Source: Nitrospinae bacterium CG11_big_fil_rev_8_21_14_0_20_56_8
Lineage (GTDB): Bacteria > Nitrospinota > Nitrospinia > Nitrospinales > VA-1
Length of the DNA: 7,690 nucleotides
Assembly (NCBI GenBank): GCA_002796165.1
Contig: PCWF01000093.1
Location: 1,712-9,401 of the forward strand
Direction of reading: 5' to 3'
In this document: piece by piece, positions 4,806-7,690 of the stretch
How the letters are laid out: each line of letters begins with the position of its first letter
Numbering within the stretch: the stretch's first letter is position 1
Translations under genes and position numbers: made by a program
Notes under the pieces: model-generated
The model's input: only the letters and a program-made list of their open reading frames with translations
Databases searched by the model: none
Told to the model about the DNA's origin: nothing

Positions 4806-5825
4806 TCAGAATAAATTTTCCTGGCCGCCCGGGCGGGGCGGGAGGATGCCGAAATGTTCGTAGGCGCTTTGCGTGGCGACGCGTCCGCGCGGGGTGCGGT
4901 GGATGAAGCCGATCTGCATCAGGTAGGGTTCGAGCACGTCCTCGATCGTATCCTTCTCCTCGTGGATGGCCGCCGCCAGGGTTTCCACCCCCGCCGGGCC
5001 TCCCTTGAATTTTTCGATCAGGGCGAGAAGGAGCTTGTGGTCCATCTTGTCGAGTCCGCGGTGGTCCACCTCCAGCATTTCCAGCGATTGCCGGGCCACC
5101 TCGCGGGTGATCACGCCGTCGGCTTTTACCTGTGCGAAATCGCGCACCCGGCGCAGGAGCCGGTTGACGATACGGGGCGTTCCGCGCGACCGGCTGGCGA
5201 TTTCCCGGGCGCCGTCGGGCTCGATGGGGATGTTCAGGATGGAGGCCGATCGCGTGACGATGATTTCCAGATTCTCGATGCTGTAGTGGTCGAGCCGATG
5301 CACGATCCCGAACCGGTCGCGGAGCGGGGAGGTGAGCAGACCGGCGCGCGTCGTCGCCCCGATCAGGGTGAACGGGGGAAGGTCGATCTTGATCGACCGC
5401 GCGCTGGGGCCCTGGCCGATCATGATGTCCAGCTTGAAGTCCTCCATCGCCGAGTAGAGGATTTCCTCGATGACGTTCGACAGCCGGTGGATCTCGTCGA
5501 TGAACAGGATGTCGCCCTGCTTGAGGTTGGTGAGAATGGCGGCCAGATCGCCCGACCGCTCGATTGCCGGACCGGAACTGCTTTTCAGGCTGGCTCCCAT
5601 CTCCACGGCGATGATGTGGGCCAAGGTGGTCTTCCCGAGTCCCGGCGGGCCGTAGAACAGGCAATGGTCGAGCACCTCGGCCCGCATGCGCGCCGCCGAG
5701 ATGAAGATGTCCAGGTTGCTTTTGATCTTTTCCTGCCCCACGTAGTCCGCGAAACTGCTCGGACGCAGGGTGGTCTCGTACTGGATCTCTTCGCTGTCGA
5801 GTTCGGAGTGGGGGTCGCCGTTCAT
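4806..5825 (-). CDS. ruvB: Holliday junction branch-migration ATPase RuvB
   Basis: RuvB is the hexameric AAA+ motor that, bound to RuvA, drives branch migration of Holliday junctions in recombinational repair. This 339-residue protein has the normal length and full motif set. It has an N-terminal LRPSSFADYVGQ (20-31), Walker A GPPGLGKTT (59-67; K65), Walker B DEIH (110-113) and sensor 1 GATTRAG (156-162). The SPLRDRFG segment (166-173) carries the arginine finger, and the C-terminal winged-helix part carries RTPRGRVAT (310-318). ATG 5825 gives a typical N-terminus; the ribosome site is weak (GGA six bases upstream). It is separated from ruvA by 239 bp containing a GxxExxY remnant, though many genomes have ruvA and ruvB nearly adjacent. 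It is downstream of ruvC and ruvA on the same strand, so it is probably still co-transcribed. Confidence 0.98.
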   Translation of the reverse strand: MNGDPHSELDSEEIQYETTLRPSSFADYVGQEKIKSNLDIFISAARMRAEVLDHCLFYGPPGLGKTTLAHIIAVEMGASLKSSSGPAIERSGDLAAILTNLKQGDILFIDEIHRLSNVIEEILYSAMEDFKLDIMIGQGPSARSIKIDLPPFTLIGATTRAGLLTSPLRDRFGIVHRLDHYSIENLEIIVTRSASILNIPIEPDGAREIASRSRGTPRIVNRLLRRVRDFAQVKADGVITREVARQSLEMLEVDHRGLDKMDHKLLLALIEKFKGGPAGVETLAAAIHEEKDTIEDVLEPYLMQIGFIHRTPRGRVATQSAYEHFGILPPRPGGQENLF

Positions 5826-5847
5826 TTTCCGGATCCCATATCGGATT

Positions 5848-6036
5848 CTATTTGGCCGCCGATTGACGCGGATAAGGGCGGATTTTTTCGATCCTCAGAC
5901 CATATCCCGTTAACACGATTTCCAACGCCCGATCATAAACCGATTCGAGAAAACCGTGTCCAAGCTCATTATAAACTTCATAAAAATCCTTAATAATCGG
6001 GTAGGTAATTTCTTTATGTTTAAGATCGGCGCTCAT
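5848..6036 (-). pseudogene. Truncated GxxExxY-family protein
   Basis: The 62-codon frame matches the N-terminal half of GxxExxY-family proteins (usually about 120-130 residues, function unknown). It reads ITYPIIKDFYEVYNELGHGFLESVYDRALEI, with the name-giving G28, E31 and Y34, then VLTGYGLRIEK. After about residue 51 the protein is read out of the flanking repeat DNA (IRPYPRQSAAK), so the C-terminal half is absent. Its ATG sits inside the right-hand repeat array and has no Shine-Dalgarno. Relatives are often full-length genes near similar repeats, so this looks like a truncated mobile passenger inserted between ruvA and ruvB in the same direction. It might still make a short peptide, but a functional protein is unlikely. 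Confidence 0.75.
5857..5886 (+). repeat. Left array of a 10-bp repeat (CGCNGATNNN x3)
   Basis: Three consecutive 10-bp units are seen: CGCCGATTGA, CGCGGATAAG, GGCGGATTTT. They are in inverted orientation to the array at 6022-6051. Positions 5867-5883 match the other side at 14 of 17 bases. The array forms the 3' boundary of the GxxExxY fragment and supplies its last codons. Confidence 0.7.
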
Positions 6037-6051
6037 CTGCGTTTATCCGCG
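6022..6051 (-). repeat. Right array of the 10-bp repeat (CGCNGATNNN x3)
   Basis: On the minus strand the units are CGCGGATAAA, CGCAGATGAG, CGCCGATCTT, again exactly 10 bp apart. The array is the inverted partner of 5857-5886 and encodes the start (ATG AGC GCC GAT) of the GxxExxY fragment. One-helical-turn spacing suggests protein binding on one DNA face. Confidence 0.7.
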
Positions 6052-6064
6052 GCCCGGGTTAATC

Positions 6065-6658
6065 TTATGACAACAGGTTCAGGCTTTCCTTGATCATATC
6101 TTCGAGCGAAAGTGCATTGCCGTGTTTTTCGGCCAGGGCTTTGACGGCTTTCTCGGCATCGGAGCGTTTGTAACCCAGGTTGACGAGGGCCGAAAGGGTG
6201 TCGCCGCGGATCCCGCCCTCATCGGTCATCTGCGAGGGGGTAAGGGCGATATCGAGCTTGGCGATTTTATCCTTCATTTCCACGGCGAGGCGCTCGGCGG
6301 TTTTGCGCCCCACGCCGGGGATGGAACTCAACCGCGCGATGTCGTTTTGCGTGATGGCCGCCGTCAGGTCTCCCGGCGACATGCCGGAAAGGATGGTGAC
6401 CGCCAGTTTGGGTCCCACCTTGCTGATGGTGATGAGACTCTCGAACAGGGCTTGCTCCTCCGGAGTCAGAAAGCCGTATAGACGCAGGGCCTGTTCGCTG
6501 AGATGGGTGTGGATGCGGAGCGAGACGCTTTGCCCCAGGTCGGGCAGACTGTAAAAGGTCGAAAGGGGCGTAAAGACCTGGTAGCCCACCCCTCCCGCGT
6601 CCACCACGACGTACAGAGGAGATTTGTCGACCAGCCTGCCGGTGAGGCGCGCGATCAT
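6065..6658 (-). CDS. ruvA: Holliday junction DNA-binding protein RuvA
   Basis: RuvA tetramers hold the four-way junction open and load RuvB rings. The true start is ATG 6658 (MIARLTGRLVDKSPLYVVVDAGGVGY), giving 197 residues, normal for the family. Longer upstream readings overlap ruvC in another frame. Domain I is an OB fold (1-62) ending in the LYGF motif (60-63). Domain II holds two helix-hairpin-helix elements, SKVGPKLA (79-86) and IPGVGRKTAERL (113-124), with VEMKDKI after. The flexible linker is about 135-150, and domain III (150-197; ALVNLGYKRSDAEKAV) is the RuvB-binding part. The acidic pin that in E. coli is E55-D56 reads E55-Q56, a mild departure. The start overlaps ruvC's stop as ATGA and has AAGGA nine bases upstream inside ruvC, so the two are translationally coupled. 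Confidence 0.98.
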   Translation of the reverse strand: MIARLTGRLVDKSPLYVVVDAGGVGYQVFTPLSTFYSLPDLGQSVSLRIHTHLSEQALRLYGFLTPEEQALFESLITISKVGPKLAVTILSGMSPGDLTAAITQNDIARLSSIPGVGRKTAERLAVEMKDKIAKLDIALTPSQMTDEGGIRGDTLSALVNLGYKRSDAEKAVKALAEKHGNALSLEDMIKESLNLLS

Positions 6659-7215
6659 CGTTTCAGTTCCTTGGCAATCAGGTTCCGCGTATGGGCCGAA
6701 TGCAGATGGCAGATGGCGATGGCCAGCGCGTCCGATGCGTCGAACGGCTCGGGACGTTCCTTGAGGTTGAGAAGGCGGGTGACCATTTCCCGAACCTGAT
6801 GCTTGTCGGCCCGGCCATAACCCGCCACCGCCTGCTTGATTTCGAGCGGGCTGTACTCGGCCACCGGCAGGTCCTGAGTGACCGCCGCGAGCAGGGTGAC
6901 GCCGCGCGTTTGTCCCAGCTTGAGCGCGGACTTGGCGTTGACGGCGAAGAACAGGTTTTCCACCGCCACCATGCCGGGAGAAAACTCCCGAATCACCGCG
7001 ATCAACTCCTCGTAAATCCGCTTGAGCCGTTGCGGGAAATCCATTCCCGGCGGGTTGCGGACGCATCCCCAATGCACCGCCGAGAGCCGGCCGTTACGTT
7101 CCTCAATAATTCCGTATCCCGTGCAGTTGCTTCCGGGATCGATCCCCATGACCCGTTGAGGGCCTTCCCCGGGGGGAGGATGGGGTGCTTGCCGTCGGGT
7201 TACTGGTTGAGGCAT
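6655..7215 (-). CDS. ruvC: Holliday junction resolvase RuvC
   Basis: RuvC is the dimeric endonuclease that cuts Holliday junctions symmetrically. The catalytic acids are all present: D26 in MGIDPGS, E86 in VAVENLFF, and D159/D162 in FDASDALA. The GQTRGV (101-106), EIKQAVAGYGRADKHQV (125-141) and AIAICHLH (166-172) segments are typical. Relatives begin only a few residues before GIDPG, but this frame from ATG 7215 has about 20 extra residues, including a PHPPP proline run (11-15). The nearest ribosome site, AAAGGAG (7237-7231), is 15 bases from that ATG, further than normal. An internal ATG at 7149 (M23) would leave almost no N-terminal strand before D26. I keep 7215, with the start uncertain. 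The stop overlaps ruvA by four bases. Confidence 0.96.
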   Translation of the reverse strand: MPQPVTRRQAPHPPPGEGPQRVMGIDPGSNCTGYGIIEERNGRLSAVHWGCVRNPPGMDFPQRLKRIYEELIAVIREFSPGMVAVENLFFAVNAKSALKLGQTRGVTLLAAVTQDLPVAEYSPLEIKQAVAGYGRADKHQVREMVTRLLNLKERPEPFDASDALAIAICHLHSAHTRNLIAKELKR

Positions 7216-7272
7216 TCGGATGGTTTGGTTCTCCTTTTGCCGGGGGAGGGGCGGCGGGATGGATCACGCCTA

Positions 7273-7290
7273 AACCGGATACGCCCGGTT
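7273..7290. repeat. Small inverted repeat in the yebC-ruvC spacer
   Basis: AACCGG (7273-7278) and CCGGTT (7285-7290) form a perfect 6-bp hairpin with a six-base loop, 24 bp after the yebC stop. No T tract follows on the minus strand, so it is not a proper terminator and may be an RNA-processing or pausing hairpin. No promoter is evident in the 98-bp spacer. Confidence 0.35.
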
Positions 7291-7313
7291 GAATGGATGC
7301 GGCGGAACGGGAA

Positions 7314-7690
7314 TCAGGATTCCTCGGCGATCACCGCCAGAACCGCGTCGGGGATGTCAAAATTGGAGTACGATTTCTGAATGTCCTCGTGGTCTTCCAG
7401 GAGGTCCATCAGGCGCAACAACTGCCGGGCGTTTTTTTCGTCCACTTGCACCATGGTTTGCGGGATTCGGGTCAGCCCCGACTCCTCAAGGGGGATCCCG
7501 GCTTCTTCCAAAGCTTTCCGGACCAGGTCGAACTGGTCCACCGCGGTGATGATCTCGTAGGTATCGTCGAGGACCTGCATGTCGTCGGCCCCGGCTTCCA
7601 TGACCCGTTCGAGAAGCTCCTCCTCGCCCTGGGCCTCCTTCTTGACGGCGATGCGCCCTTTTTGCCCGAACATCCAAGCGACGCATCCGT
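7314..7690 (-). CDS. yebC: YebC/TACO1-family protein (5' part beyond the window)
   Basis: The C-terminal 124 residues of a YebC-family protein are present; the frame is open to the right edge (GCVAW precedes MFGQKG). Matches to the family are the FGQKGRIAV strand, ELLERVMEAGADDM, the DxYEIITAVDQFDLVRKALEEAGI segment, LTRIPQTMVQVDEKNARQLLRLMDLLEDHEDIQKSYSNFDIPD, and a short tail. YebC proteins were long called transcriptional regulators because they neighbour ruv genes. More recent work links the family to translation, notably relief of ribosome pausing at proline runs. It is first in the yebC-ruvC-ruvA-ruvB order and ends 98 bp before ruvC on the same strand. The ATG at 7673 is internal, not the start. 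Confidence 0.95.
   Translation of the reverse strand, partial: GCVAWMFGQKGRIAVKKEAQGEEELLERVMEAGADDMQVLDDTYEIITAVDQFDLVRKALEEAGIPLEESGLTRIPQTMVQVDEKNARQLLRLMDLLEDHEDIQKSYSNFDIPDAVLAVIAEES

Noticed and set aside
4854..5993. A 379-codon plus-strand frame opposite ruvB
   Set aside because: It is antisense to an unambiguous ruvB with all AAA+ motifs and continues through the repeat-bounded insertion. Long antisense frames are usual in GC-rich genes.
6065..7072. RuvA extended upstream to a 335-residue protein
   Set aside because: The extra 138 residues are an out-of-frame reading of ruvC. The ATG at 6658 gives the canonical RuvA N-terminus with AAGGA nine bases upstream.
1..7690. tRNA, rRNA or CRISPR array
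   Set aside because: I saw no cloverleaf, no rRNA segment and no spacer-repeat array. The 14-base 16S-tail complement at 2263 is a Shine-Dalgarno match, not an rRNA fragment, and the 10-bp units at 5857-5886 and 6022-6051 are direct short repeats without spacers.

Overview
The window (roughly 58-60% GC outside one AT-rich stretch) looks like the chromosome of a Gram-negative bacterium. The minus-strand order yebC-ruvC-ruvA-ruvB is a common bacterial arrangement. Together with a secreted metallophosphatase-fold protein carrying a Pro-Cys-Gly-Cys motif and a YciV/TrpH-type PHP phosphatase, it suggests a Deltaproteobacteria-, Nitrospirota- or Nitrospinota-like lineage. That placement is inference from gene style; no rRNA is present to settle it.

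Layout. (1) 1-978, minus: 5' part of an exported 5'-nucleotidase-fold protein running off the left edge. (2) A 260-bp AT-rich divergent spacer, then 1239-2114, plus: a PHP phosphoesterase. (3) 2164-2399, plus: a compact stand-alone transcription unit with a recognisable promoter, strong hairpins, a very long Shine-Dalgarno match, a 15-codon ORF and an excellent intrinsic terminator. I cannot assign it to a known RNA or peptide family, and it is the most unusual item here. (4) 2533-2976, minus: a small YdcZ-type (DUF606) DMT-family membrane protein. (5) 3041-3681, minus: an AbrB/MazE-type antitoxin plus Doc-type toxin operon. (6) 3721-4137: an AT-rich gene-poor stretch holding hairpins and a ~107-bp internally deleted IS3-like remnant with inverted ends. 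(7) 4138-4709, minus: a HigB2-HigA2 (RelE/XRE) toxin-antitoxin operon with a clear promoter and a 17-bp operator palindrome. (8) 4806-7690, minus: ruvB, ruvA, ruvC and the 3' part of yebC. Between ruvA and ruvB sits a truncated GxxExxY-family gene bounded by inverted arrays of a 10-bp repeat.

Functionally, the right half is housekeeping: Holliday-junction branch migration (RuvAB) and resolution (RuvC), preceded by the translation-associated YebC. The middle (about 2.4-4.8 kb) is an accessory island: two unrelated type II toxin-antitoxin operons, an IS remnant, AT-rich DNA and a transporter of unknown substrate. The GxxExxY unit is a second, independent insertion that separates ruvB from ruvA without blocking co-directional transcription.
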